Assembly: GCF_044810985.1 (NCBI RefSeq)
Contig: NZ_CP085242.1
Span: 806,001-870,000 of the forward strand
Direction: 5' to 3'
Length of the DNA: 64,000 bases
Origin: Marinospirillum sp031581385
GTDB lineage: Bacteria > Pseudomonadota > Gammaproteobacteria > Pseudomonadales > Halomonadaceae
The notes under the pieces: generated by a model
Told to the model about the DNA's origin: nothing
Databases searched by the model: none
The model's input: only the letters and a program-made list of their open reading frames with translations
In this document: in pieces, positions 52,066-59,371 of the stretch
Layout: each line of letters begins with the position of its first letter
How positions within the stretch are numbered: the stretch's first letter is position 1
Position numbers and translations under genes: made by a program

Positions 52066-52521
52066 ATGTCCGATCGATCAACCACACCACCCGACGACTT
52101 CACTGCCGTAATCCTGCAGGTCTTTCGCACCAACGGGCAAATGATCGCCTGGGGAGACCACTTTTCGGCTCCCTTTGGCCTCACCAGTGCCCGCTGGCAG
52201 ATGCTGGGTGCCCTGGCACTGTCCCCGGCCCCCCTTACTGCGCCACAGATTGCCTTCAATATGGGGGTCACTCGCCAGGGTGCGCAAAAACAGCTCAACC
52301 TTCTGCTTGATGAAGAACTCGCCCAAAAACAACCCAACCCTTATCACAAGCGTTCACCTTTTTATCAACTGACTGATAAAGGGCAAGCACTGTATCAGCG
52401 CGTCGCAACGGATTGGAACCAGCATGCCAAAGAGGTGGGCCAGGCATTTTCCAGCCAAGAGCTGGCCACCACCCTAAAAGTGCTCAGCCGCATCAGCGAA
52501 CTGCACGAAACCACTGAGTAA
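52066..52521 (+). CDS. MarR family transcriptional regulator
   Basis: Start ATG 52066 with AGGAG upstream; 151 residues. The winged helix shows LTSARWQMLGALALSPAPLTAPQIAFNMGVTRQGAQKQLNLLLDEELAQKQPNPYHKRSPFYQLTDKGQAL. It leads a tight operon with two membrane proteins and an ABM-type lipoprotein, and has a perfect inverted repeat in its promoter. Its inducer is unknown. Confidence 0.9.
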   Translation: MSDRSTTPPDDFTAVILQVFRTNGQMIAWGDHFSAPFGLTSARWQMLGALALSPAPLTAPQIAFNMGVTRQGAQKQLNLLLDEELAQKQPNPYHKRSPFYQLTDKGQALYQRVATDWNQHAKEVGQAFSSQELATTLKVLSRISELHETTE

Positions 52522-52532
52522 GGAGCCCAATC

Positions 52533-53000
52533 ATGAAATCTCGAATGATATTAGTCCGCATTCACGCTCTTGCCGGACTTCTTGCCATGCTCACCATCGC
52601 CACTTTTTGGGTGTCCACACTCATCTCAGAGCTTTTTCTGTCAGTTCCGGCAGTCATCTGGGTCAAGCAAAGCATCGTGTGGGGACTGTTTATTCTAATT
52701 CCACTGCTCATGATCACTGGCGGCAGTGGCTTTGCTCTGGGTAAAAACAGCACGCATCCGCTTCTTGCGCAAAAGCAACGCCGCATGCCTTTCATTGCCC
52801 TCAATGGTTTGCTGGTACTGGTTCCTGCTGCCATTTACCTGTCCTGGAAAGCCCAGGCTGGCATGTTCGATACAGGGTTCTACAGCGTCCAGGTGCTTGA
52901 ACTGATTGCCGGGGCAACCAACCTCCTGCTACTGGGCCTGAACGCCCGTGATGGCATGAATCGGCACCAAGGAACTCCAAAAGTAGGAGCCAACAAATGA
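52533..53000 (+). CDS. Four-helix membrane protein of the marR operon
   Basis: The 155-residue protein has four hydrophobic segments: LAGLLAMLTIATFWVSTL, VIWVKQSIVWGLFILIPLLM, FIALNGLLVLVPAAIYL and VQVLELIAGATNLLLLGLN. A histidine lies in helix 1 (RIHALAGLL), which recalls cytochrome-like or DUF2269-like proteins, but no haem pair is certain. AAGGAG precedes the ATG. Its stop overlaps the next start (ATGA). Confidence 0.75.
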   Translation: MKSRMILVRIHALAGLLAMLTIATFWVSTLISELFLSVPAVIWVKQSIVWGLFILIPLLMITGGSGFALGKNSTHPLLAQKQRRMPFIALNGLLVLVPAAIYLSWKAQAGMFDTGFYSVQVLELIAGATNLLLLGLNARDGMNRHQGTPKVGANK

Positions 53001-53593
53001 CCCACTCACTTTTAACGCTGTTGCACCTCATCGGTGCTGTACTGATGACCAGCGGCCTTCTTGGTGTCTGGATTGCCGATGTTCGCTCCAGGCAGGCCGA
53101 TGACGTCACCACTTTTGCTGAGGCAGCAGGCTACATCCGTGTCTTCTACGATGGTTTGACCTTGCCCGGTGCCCTGCTGCTATTGATTTCAGGCGGTTTA
53201 TTGATCGGCCTGTATTATGGAAGCAGCTTTCTGGAACACCCCTGGCTTGTTGGCATGGTAACCCTCTTCCTGTTCGAGTTTATTGAGGGCAATACAGTGA
53301 CACGCCTGGCCTTTATGAAGCTCAACAGGGAAGCCAAAAAATCACTTCAGACAGGCCAATTCACCCCGGAGCGGACACAACTGCAAAAACGCAACCTGCC
53401 AAGCTTCACCCACTACCTGGATCTGCCCTTGGTTCTGGTCATCATCATGCTAGGTGTCTTACGTCCTTATACCTGGGATCTGTTTATTGCAGGAACACTC
53501 ATCGCGGTGTTTATTGCCGGAACCTTAACATTTTTACTACCCCTTCTTTTAAAACAGGGAGAATCAAAAAATGATGCCGTTACCTTTAGTTAA
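52997..53593 (+). CDS. DUF2269-like integral membrane protein
   Basis: The 198-residue protein has five to six hydrophobic segments. LLTLLHLIGAVLMTSGLLGVWIADVRS at the start carries the histidine typical of DUF2269 proteins. LPGALLLLISGGLLIGLYYG and LVLVIIMLGVLRPYTW follow. It is translated in overlap with the previous and next genes, so the three products may form a complex. DUF2269 is an assignment by resemblance. Confidence 0.65.
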   Translation: MTHSLLTLLHLIGAVLMTSGLLGVWIADVRSRQADDVTTFAEAAGYIRVFYDGLTLPGALLLLISGGLLIGLYYGSSFLEHPWLVGMVTLFLFEFIEGNTVTRLAFMKLNREAKKSLQTGQFTPERTQLQKRNLPSFTHYLDLPLVLVIIMLGVLRPYTWDLFIAGTLIAVFIAGTLTFLLPLLLKQGESKNDAVTFS

Positions 53594-53987
53594 ATACATT
53601 ACTCTCGCACTGGTGCTGTTTTTTCTTGCAGGATGTGCCGGGCCCGGACACCGCCAACTCCCGCAACAGCTTGAAGCTGAAAATGACAGACAACCCGTTG
53701 TCTCTATACAAGGATATCAGCTTTGTAAAAGCACCTCTCAACAGCAACTGAGAGCTGGCTGGGAGCGCATGGCAGAAATTATGTCGAGTCAGCCCGGCTT
53801 CATAAAAGCAGAGCTGAACCAGGGAAGTGGAGAATCACGCCTATGGATCGAAATGAGTTATTGGAAGGATGCTGCGAGCTTGCGCTCAGCACTTGAAAAT
53901 GAAGACGCTCAAAAACAGTTACAGCGTATGCCGAAAGCCCGTTTTAACCATCTTTTTGTTCCAGAAATGGAGGTGAACTCGTTATAG
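53571..53987 (+). CDS. Lipoprotein with ABM-like domain
   Basis: The 138-residue protein has signal peptide and lipobox LVLFFLAGCAGPG with cysteine near residue 22. The mature domain has QQLRAGWERMAEIMSSQPGFIKAELNQ and ESRLWIEMSYWKDAASLRSALEN, the dimeric alpha-beta barrel pattern of antibiotic biosynthesis monooxygenases. Such a domain on a lipoprotein is uncommon. It ends the marR operon and overlaps the DUF2269-like gene by 23 bp. Confidence 0.75.
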   Translation: MMPLPLVKYITLALVLFFLAGCAGPGHRQLPQQLEAENDRQPVVSIQGYQLCKSTSQQQLRAGWERMAEIMSSQPGFIKAELNQGSGESRLWIEMSYWKDAASLRSALENEDAQKQLQRMPKARFNHLFVPEMEVNSL

Positions 53988-54028
53988 GCTTTTCTACAAC
54001 TGCTGGACACCAAGCAAACGACTAGCCT

Positions 54029-54658
54029 TTAAACAGTTGGTCGTTTTGCAAGCAACGCCCAGATGCCAGCAGTTGAAAGTAGCGCCCCACCGGCAAATTT
54101 AAACCTGCGCTGTGCTTTGCTCGATGCAAGCAGTCGACGAGCGTAGGAGGCAAAAACCGTGTAAAGCGTGGCGTTTAGGGCAGCCAAAGCAACAAAGGTA
54201 CCCGCAAGCAACCACATTTGAAGCACCCCGCTTTCACCCGGCGTGATGAATTGAGGGAGAAAGGCTATGAAAAAAACAATACCTTTGGGGTTGAGTGCAG
54301 TGATCAAATAGGTGTTGGTGAACAACTTCAAACGCGAAGAATCAGACGCCAGCTCCGCCATTTCAGTGGGTATACAGCCTGAACGAAACAATTGAATGCC
54401 AAGGTAAAGCAGGTACAAACTACCCACCACTTTCACTGCTGTGAACCAAAAAGCAGAGACTGCAAATAACGCACCCAACCCCACGATGGAAGCAAACAAG
54501 GCCGTGGAGTCGCCAAGCGCTACCGCAGCCACCAGAGGAATATTGGCCCGGTGACCGTGAGTAACCGAATAGCTGATCACGGCCAGGATTGTCGGGCCGG
54601 GAATAACCAGCAAAATCGTTGAAGCAATGACAAATGCAAACCAGGATTCAATAGCCAT
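54029..54658 (-). CDS. LysE family translocator
   Basis: The 209-residue protein has six hydrophobic segments. VIASTILLVIPGPTILAVISYSV near residue 10 and TYLITALNPKGIVFFIAFLPQFI near 118 carry the family PGP and NPK motifs. It is distinct in sequence from the LysE protein at 28188. It follows the hydrolase gene on the same strand with an 18-bp gap. Confidence 0.9.
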   Translation of the reverse strand: MAIESWFAFVIASTILLVIPGPTILAVISYSVTHGHRANIPLVAAVALGDSTALFASIVGLGALFAVSAFWFTAVKVVGSLYLLYLGIQLFRSGCIPTEMAELASDSSRLKLFTNTYLITALNPKGIVFFIAFLPQFITPGESGVLQMWLLAGTFVALAALNATLYTVFASYARRLLASSKAQRRFKFAGGALLSTAGIWALLAKRPTV

Positions 54659-54676
54659 GGAACCTTCTCTTGAAAG

Positions 54677-55555
54677 CTAGAGCCTCTGCACCTGAAGATC
54701 GTTGAGAATCAACGGCCATACCTTGCGGCGAGAAGGCCTAAACATATTGACATGTCCTATAGGGCCACAGCCCAATGCGCCCGGACTTAAAGGCACGATT
54801 TCCTTGGCAGTCAAGGGCATTAGTCTCAGCCAGTCCCTTATATTATCTTTGGTGGCAAGAGGGTCATCATCAGCAGAAAACAATGTAATAGAGCAAGTTA
54901 GTTTCTTGTAGTAGTCATGCTCCACGCCCTCGCCAAAATCACTTTCAAGATAGCCTGGGGTACGACACCATCTTGCCCACTGCAGCGCGACCATGGGAGG
55001 TAGATCCTCTCCCCAGCCAATCCATTTGGCAGGTGCATATCCCAAGCACCTAACAGCCAAAGGAATATAAACAAAGGTAAAAAATAACGCCGCCAATCGG
55101 GTGGGATACTTTATATTTCCAACGTATCCAGAAGATGCAGAAACTGCAACCAAATGACTTATCGACTCATGATTCGGCATCAACCCCACCAGCTGAGCAC
55201 CAGCACTGTGGCCAATCAAAATAGCCTGGTCGGTGCCTGTCTTACTCAAGAGCCATTCTAAGGCGGCTGGCATATCCAGCTCGCCCCAATCCTGTTTCCG
55301 AGCCTTGGATTTCTTCACATGAGATTCAGCAAGTGACGAACCAACACCTCTATAGTCAAAAACCAAGACGCTATAGCCTTCCTCACTTAACCAATGGGAA
55401 AATGCATAATAAAATGATTGCCGAATCCCAGTGGCAGGACATATAAGTACAGGCCTGCCCCCTCCAGGATCAGAAGAAGGAAAATAGCTTCCTGACAACA
55501 TGAATCCGTCAGCAGCTGGAAAGCGCACAGTCTCAAAGTTTATCGTTTCGTCCAT
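54677..55555 (-). CDS. Alpha/beta fold hydrolase
   Basis: The 292-residue protein has RPVLICPATGIRQSFYYAFSHWLSEEGYSVLVFDYRGVGSS near residues 34-75, the nucleophile elbow AILIGHSAGAQLVGLM near 115, and a late ITLFSADDDPLATKDN with the acidic residue and GPIGHVNMFRPS with the catalytic His. This pattern matches the YheT/serine aminopeptidase S33-like family. There is no signal peptide. The substrate is unknown. Confidence 0.85.
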   Translation of the reverse strand: MDETINFETVRFPAADGFMLSGSYFPSSDPGGGRPVLICPATGIRQSFYYAFSHWLSEEGYSVLVFDYRGVGSSLAESHVKKSKARKQDWGELDMPAALEWLLSKTGTDQAILIGHSAGAQLVGLMPNHESISHLVAVSASSGYVGNIKYPTRLAALFFTFVYIPLAVRCLGYAPAKWIGWGEDLPPMVALQWARWCRTPGYLESDFGEGVEHDYYKKLTCSITLFSADDDPLATKDNIRDWLRLMPLTAKEIVPLSPGALGCGPIGHVNMFRPSRRKVWPLILNDLQVQRL

Positions 55556-55604
55556 AACCCTGCCGGTGTCCTTAACCCTTTAAACAGAAAACCACTGCAC
55601 CTAA

Positions 55605-56015
55605 TTAATTGGATACCTCAATATACCACTTGGGTTTAATGCGTCCGAAATCCTGGCGGATGTTTGATTTCAGTGCTTTTTTAGAGTCCAGCACTTTTGC
55701 CTCGCCATTATCTCGAACAAACACAACCCAATGCCAAAAGGGTTTACCCTGCTCTTTGCGCCATTTAATAGCCATAAGGGCTTTGTCTGGAAGGTGCTCC
55801 CAAGACTCGAAGGGTGTCTTCTTGGGGGACACAGAGATACCAAGCTCCCGCAGAAGCCTGCGGACGTGCGCAGTCTCCGACCAGAGGGAGGTATCTGCAG
55901 CATCAATGCCCAATGCATTTGCCTTACGTTTAGCTTCTGCATAGCCGATACCAGCTAAAACAGCGCATGCAGCAATACCACAACCGCTTATTTCTTCCTG
56001 AATGACTGGTTTCAT
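55605..56015 (-). CDS. C39-like peptidase fold protein
   Basis: The 136-residue protein begins MKPVIQEEISGCGIAACAVLAGIGYAEAKRKA, where GCGIAACA matches the catalytic cysteine region of C39-type (papain-like) peptidases. The histidine lies in KPFWHWVVFVRDNGEAKVLDSKK near residue 92 with a following Asp. It is a stand-alone domain, not part of a bacteriocin exporter. Such proteins occur in mobile cassettes; the role is unknown. Confidence 0.75.
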   Translation of the reverse strand: MKPVIQEEISGCGIAACAVLAGIGYAEAKRKANALGIDAADTSLWSETAHVRRLLRELGISVSPKKTPFESWEHLPDKALMAIKWRKEQGKPFWHWVVFVRDNGEAKVLDSKKALKSNIRQDFGRIKPKWYIEVSN

Positions 56016-56019
56016 TTCT

Positions 56020-56601
56020 CTACCAATTAATGCTTTTGTGATGCAGTACCCAGTCTTCGCGCATCATTCGATACAGCCGCACCGGCCGACTATGAAACTC
56101 CTGAACAGTATAGTCGCCAAACCCAGCCTTCTCGGTCACCCTGACGGATGCTGTATGTTCCGGTTCAATGATAACAACCACTGACTCACAGTGTTTTTGG
56201 TTGAAGGCATACTGCATCACACCCCTGACCGCTTCAGTTGCAAGCCCCTGATTCCAGAATCTGCGTGCCAATCGATAACCCAGATTAATTTCCTCAACCT
56301 CACCGACCAGCTCAGGCCCAACACCACAGAAACCAATAAAATCGCCTGACCCTTTCTCGGACAAGGCCCATGGGCCGACCCCGTGGGATGAATAGCATTC
56401 AAGACACCAGTCAACAAATTTCCTGGTGGTTTCCTCATCGCAAACTCCACGAACGGAGAACTTCATAACTTCAGGATCGCTCAGAATTTTGGCCAGCACA
56501 GGAACATCCTGGTGAGACAGCTCCTTTGCAATCAATCTTTCCGTTTCAAACAAGTACACGAAATTATCCCTATCGACACAGCACCACTGGTTATGCAGCA
56601 T
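56020..56601 (-). CDS. GNAT family N-acetyltransferase (RimJ/RimL-like)
   Basis: Up to 193 residues. FETERLIAKELSHQDVPVLAKILSDPEVMKF opens the RimJ/RimL-type domain. NLGYRLARRFWNQGLATEAVRGVMQYAFNQ near residue 112 is the acetyl-CoA-binding motif A. EHTASVRVTEKAGFGDYTV is the final signature. The annotated ATG overlaps higA by 11 bp; a GTG at 56559 with GGGAT upstream may be the real start. The acceptor substrate is unknown. Confidence 0.85.
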   Translation of the reverse strand: MLHNQWCCVDRDNFVYLFETERLIAKELSHQDVPVLAKILSDPEVMKFSVRGVCDEETTRKFVDWCLECYSSHGVGPWALSEKGSGDFIGFCGVGPELVGEVEEINLGYRLARRFWNQGLATEAVRGVMQYAFNQKHCESVVVIIEPEHTASVRVTEKAGFGDYTVQEFHSRPVRLYRMMREDWVLHHKSINW

Positions 56602-56905
56602 TTAGCGGCTTGATCCGATCTACTTCTTCTTTGATCAACTGAGCCGCCGCCCAAAGATCAACAGATCGCTGCGCATTCAGCCAGAATTCTGGAGAATTAC
56701 CAAACAAACGAGCAAGTCGAAGCGCCATTTCAGGACTGACAGCACGACGTTCACACATTAATTCATTAACTGACTGGCGAGAGACACCCAGAGATTCAGC
56801 CAACCCTGTAACGGTCAGGCCATAGTCCAGCAGAAAATCCTCTCTCAACATTTCACCAGGATGGGTCGGCTTGCGCTGCATGCCGGTAGTATTTGAAATA
56901 GCCAT
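56591..56905 (-). CDS. higA: HigA-type antitoxin (XRE family)
   Basis: Start ATG 56905 with GAGG eight bases upstream; 104 residues. It begins AISNTTGMQRKPTHPGEMLREDFL, the HigA signature. The HTH is LTVTGLAESLGVSRQSVNELMCERRAVSPEMALRLARLFGNSPEFWLNAQ. It follows the toxin gene, the toxin-first order typical of hig. The complex should repress the operon through the palindrome at 57217. Confidence 0.93.
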   Translation of the reverse strand: MAISNTTGMQRKPTHPGEMLREDFLLDYGLTVTGLAESLGVSRQSVNELMCERRAVSPEMALRLARLFGNSPEFWLNAQRSVDLWAAAQLIKEEVDRIKPLNAA

Positions 56906-56919
56906 AGTCATCACCTCAC

Positions 56920-57201
56920 TCAGTGGTAGTCGCAGATTTCGACCTCATACGCATCGCCATCTTCAAAACGAAAACAGATGCGCCACTGATCATTTATTGA
57001 AATTGCGTGCTGCCCCTGTCTGTTTCCCGTTAGTGGGTGAAGACGATTACCGGGCGGCACTTTCAAATCCTCCAGCTGATTGGCCAGATTCACGTATTCA
57101 AGTTTTCTGGCGGCTCTGGGCGCAATATCCGCAGGAAACTTTTTTGACATGCCTTTGGAGTAAAGCTCTTGAGTCCGTTTATCAGCGAAGGATTTGATCA
57201 T
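56920..57201 (-). CDS. higB: HigB-type toxin (RelE superfamily)
   Basis: The 93-residue protein begins MIKSFADKRTQELYSKGMSKKFP and has KLEYVNLANQLEDLKVPPGNRLHPLTGNRQGQHAISINDQWRICFRFEDGDAYEVEICDYH, which is the HigB/plasmid-maintenance killer pattern. Family knowledge: ribosome-dependent mRNA endonuclease. ATG at 57201. Confidence 0.93.
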   Translation of the reverse strand: MIKSFADKRTQELYSKGMSKKFPADIAPRAARKLEYVNLANQLEDLKVPPGNRLHPLTGNRQGQHAISINDQWRICFRFEDGDAYEVEICDYH

Positions 57202-57216
57202 ACAGCAAAGCGTATT

Positions 57217-57230
57217 GCGTCACGTGACGC
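57217..57230. promoter_or_regulatory. Palindromic operator of higBA
   Basis: GCGTCACGTGACGC is a perfect 14-bp palindrome 15 bases before the higB start. HigA-type regulators bind such sites. The wider sequence TTGCGTCACGTGACGCGTGTCAA stretches the symmetry partly. Confidence 0.6.
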
Positions 57231-57254
57231 GTGTCAATTTAGTTTGGTAGCGAC

Positions 57255-57302
57255 TGCAAACGCAGCATTCAGCGGCTCGTCCGCTGCAATACTTGGTTAT
57301 AT
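57255..57302 (-). other. Candidate integron attC site (weak)
   Basis: On the minus strand ATATAAC (R'' like, 57296-57302) and GTTTGCA (R' like, 57255-57261) bracket ATTGCAGCGG and CCGCTGAAT, which pair with one bulged G, as in attC hairpins. The stop codon of the GNAT cassette gene lies inside it. Outer boxes are imperfect, so it is a candidate. Confidence 0.45.
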
Positions 57303-57769
57303 TGCTCTAAATCCAAACCCAAAAAGTGTGTTCCTGGAACTGGGTTGTTCGTTACGGGTGGATGCTCAACAAATCCATATGACTTGTATAATTTCAAGGC
57401 AGTTCTGAACTCTGGAAGAACATCTAAACAAATTTTTCTGTAGCCACTGATAACAGCCTCTTGCAACACTCTATCAACTAGCAGTTTACCTAGATTGCGG
57501 CCACGAACACTTGGTTGGATATAAACTCGCTTCATTTCACAGACAGACTCATCCAGTCTCCGAAATGCAGCACATCCAACAGGTTTGCTGTCTTTTTTCA
57601 CCAAAAAGATCTTTGACTCTTCAGAGCTGTACTTTTCAGGCAAGTGGTTAAATTCCTGATCATTACCTTGGAAAGAAAGATCTACCGAGGTGCTGTTAAC
57701 ATACTCATTATACAGATTAAGAACATCTCTTAAATCATTAGGAAAAACAGCCCTTACTACCTCAAACAC
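57269..57769 (-). CDS. GNAT acetyltransferase, cassette gene
   Basis: The 166-residue protein starts at GTG 57769 with AAGGAG seven bases upstream. Motif A is CEMKRVYIQPSVRGRNLGKLLVDRVLQEAVISGYRKICLDV near residues 85-125, with the RGRxxG acetyl-CoA loop. YKSYGFVEHPPV is the closing signature. It lies directly downstream of a good attC on the array strand. Single-domain GNATs are common integron cassette genes. Substrate unknown. Confidence 0.88.
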   Translation of the reverse strand: MFEVVRAVFPNDLRDVLNLYNEYVNSTSVDLSFQGNDQEFNHLPEKYSSEESKIFLVKKDSKPVGCAAFRRLDESVCEMKRVYIQPSVRGRNLGKLLVDRVLQEAVISGYRKICLDVLPEFRTALKLYKSYGFVEHPPVTNNPVPGTHFLGLDLEQYNQVLQRTSR

Positions 57770-57783
57770 TTCACTCTCCTTGC

Positions 57784-57853
57784 GATATAACGCCGAAGTT
57801 AACCCGCGGCTCCGTCGGAGATGGAGTCGTCGGGTTCGACGTCTTGTTGGGCT
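57784..57853 (-). other. Integron attC recombination site
   Basis: On the minus strand the order is GCCCAAC (R'', 57846-57852), AAGACGTCGAACCCG, a spacer, CGGGTTAACTTCGGC and GTTATAT (R', 57785-57791). GAACCCG and CGGGTT pair as the inner stem. Total length is about 70 bp. This is the expected R''-L''-L'-R' layout of a folded bottom-strand attC. Confidence 0.8.
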
Positions 57854-57864
57854 TAACGCTTCGC

Positions 57865-58560
57865 TTAAGGCAGCTCCACCTCCTCTTGCTGAGAAGACCT
57901 AGATGGTGTCGCTCCTGCCTGCCCTTCCAGCAGATACAGAAGCATGAACGTCTTGAGCTCGCGCAGCGCCTCTTCCTTCGTCCTCACTGCAGAGGCGAAA
58001 ACATACGCGATTATGAATCCGCCGAGAGCAAAGAGAAAGACCAACAAAAGCGCCCGGATATCTCCAATTTCTGCCGCTAGCCCGACAACAAGCCCAACTA
58101 AGAGCGGAACCCCAAATAACGCAACTCGCTTTGAATTTCCGGACCCCGTGTTTGCAAACTCAATCTCTGCCTGCAAGAGGTCAAGATGCATTTCAATTTC
58201 TTGAGCTTCGATCTTCTCTCTCTCAATCGCCTTCCTGAAGAGCTGGTAACGGGATGAGCGGTTATGGTCGTCGTCTGTAAACGCCGAGATATTACCGACA
58301 GCGCCAGCCTTCATCTGATCCCAGAAGAAAAGCAAAGCTACCTCAGTAACAATGACAGCGAGCATGGATACAATATCTCGCTCTCCTAGGAAAAGCCAAA
58401 GACACGCAGCAATAAAGCCAAGGGCAGAAAGGGCAGCGCTCAACCGCTGGCCGGAGCTGCCGCTCTTAAGCACCTCTTTAACTAGTCTGAATTTACTAGC
58501 CTCTCGGCTGTAGCTCAACCAGATGTTCACCCAACTGCTCCGCACCACAACTTTATCCAC
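57865..58560 (-). CDS. Four-helix membrane protein, cassette gene
   Basis: About 231 residues from GTG 58560, which has AGGAGG upstream. Two pairs of hydrophobic segments are visible: LSAALSALGFIAACLWLFL and VSMLAVIVTEVALLFFW near residues 43-80, then VALFGVPLLVGLVVGLA and LLLVFLFALGGFIIAYVF near 145-190. Between them lies a charged helical region (KAIEREKIEAQEIEMHLDLLQAEIEF). The stop is 12 bases before the attC. No family recognised; the layout of paired helices around a coiled region recalls cassette-borne or defence-type membrane effectors, without proof. Confidence 0.75.
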   Translation of the reverse strand: MDKVVVRSSWVNIWLSYSREASKFRLVKEVLKSGSSGQRLSAALSALGFIAACLWLFLGERDIVSMLAVIVTEVALLFFWDQMKAGAVGNISAFTDDDHNRSSRYQLFRKAIEREKIEAQEIEMHLDLLQAEIEFANTGSGNSKRVALFGVPLLVGLVVGLAAEIGDIRALLLVFLFALGGFIIAYVFASAVRTKEEALRELKTFMLLYLLEGQAGATPSRSSQQEEVELP

Positions 58561-58588
58561 CAAGCCCTCCTACCTTCCTGAATCCCAA

Positions 58589-58659
58589 TGCCCAACGAGC
58601 TGAAGAAAAACCTCTTTCCAGCCAGCTTTCCCTACCAACAGCTCGATCTCTGTTGTTCA
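58589..58659 (-). other. Candidate attC site at the edge of the IS cluster
   Basis: On the minus strand GTTGGGC (58590-58596) is a good R' box directly before the cassette start. GAGCTG and CAGCTC pair as an inner stem, and GAACAAC (58652-58658) could be R''. The left box is weaker than in the other sites. If real, the IS cluster entered immediately next to it. Confidence 0.4.
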
Positions 58660-58799
58660 TTTTTCAGTTGCCGGTTTTTGCCGACAACCGCTTGTGATTC
58701 CGTATTTCCTGGCCTTTTCAGGCTTTTTCTTCTGTAAGCCAGTGTTTATACAGCTTGCAGAGTCTATTTTCGGGGCTGACTTGGCCCTCGCTCTACTGC

Positions 58800-59049
58800 T
58801 TTATTGAACCAGCTTGCCATAGTGGGCGAGCTTTTCAATGTTGTGGATCAGGCAATAGAGTTGCCATTGGCTTGCACCTTGGCTTTGCTTCTCAGGCTGA
58901 GCGGCTGAGTCTTTTGCTGGTACCGATGTTGCCGAAAATCGGCTCAACAACTGACATCCGGTGGCTGTAGATCTGCTTGCCCTGGGGACTTTCCACACGG
59001 TGTTTCATCCAGTCGGTGTAGCTGGGTGGCCGCTTGTCATTGAGTGGGA
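58800..59049 (-). pseudogene. IS1182-like transposase, C-terminal fragment
   Basis: Reading the minus strand, NDKRPPSYTDWMKHRVESP and IYSHRMSVVEPIFGNIG are followed, after a frameshift, by WQLYCLIHNIEKLAHYGKLVQ. This is the typical C-terminus of IS1182-type transposases. The fragment starts at the mini element at 59050. The stretch 58660-58800 to its left shows no gene and probably holds the end of this old element. Confidence 0.65.
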
Positions 59050-59105
59050 TGTCAATGGCCATTTATTTTGACCCCCAAGGGGGGCAGTTTAGTTGGCCAT
59101 TAACA
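59050..59105. mobile_element. 56-bp internally deleted copy of the first IS21 element
   Basis: TGTCAATGGCCATTTATTTT (59050 on) is identical to the left end of the element at 35563. CAGTTTAGTTGGCCATTAAC up to 59105 is identical to its right end. Only ACCCCCAAGGGGGG-like sequence joins them. No istA or istB remains. The flanks GGGA and TCAC do not match, so there is no target duplication. Confidence 0.8.
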
Positions 59106-59186
59106 TCACTGATGTTGCTTTTGACTTCCTTGCCTCTTTTACTTTGCCCCTTCCTTGGGGTGTTGGTCTTTAGGAAGCGATCAACC
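59106..59186 (-). pseudogene. IS1182-like transposase, middle fragment left of the second IS21
   Basis: On the minus strand this encodes VDRFLKTNTPRKGQSKRGKE followed by VKSNISD, the conserved middle region of IS1182-type transposases. It continues the fragment at 61785 when the second IS21 element is removed (KVD in both at the ATCAACC duplication). The mini element at 59050 cuts it off on the other side. Confidence 0.65.
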
Positions 59187-59371
59187 TGCGTATTCCAGAC
59201 CAAGCCTGCCACTGATTCCAGACGAAAGCTGCCACCCATTCCACGCGAAGCCTGCCACTGATTCCACGGCAAAGCTGCCACCTGAGCAGTGAGCCTGAAT
59301 CTCCCTTTTTTGATGCTCCCTGCGGGATAACTAACCGGTAATCTGACTTCATTTCATTCGGAGATGAGCAG

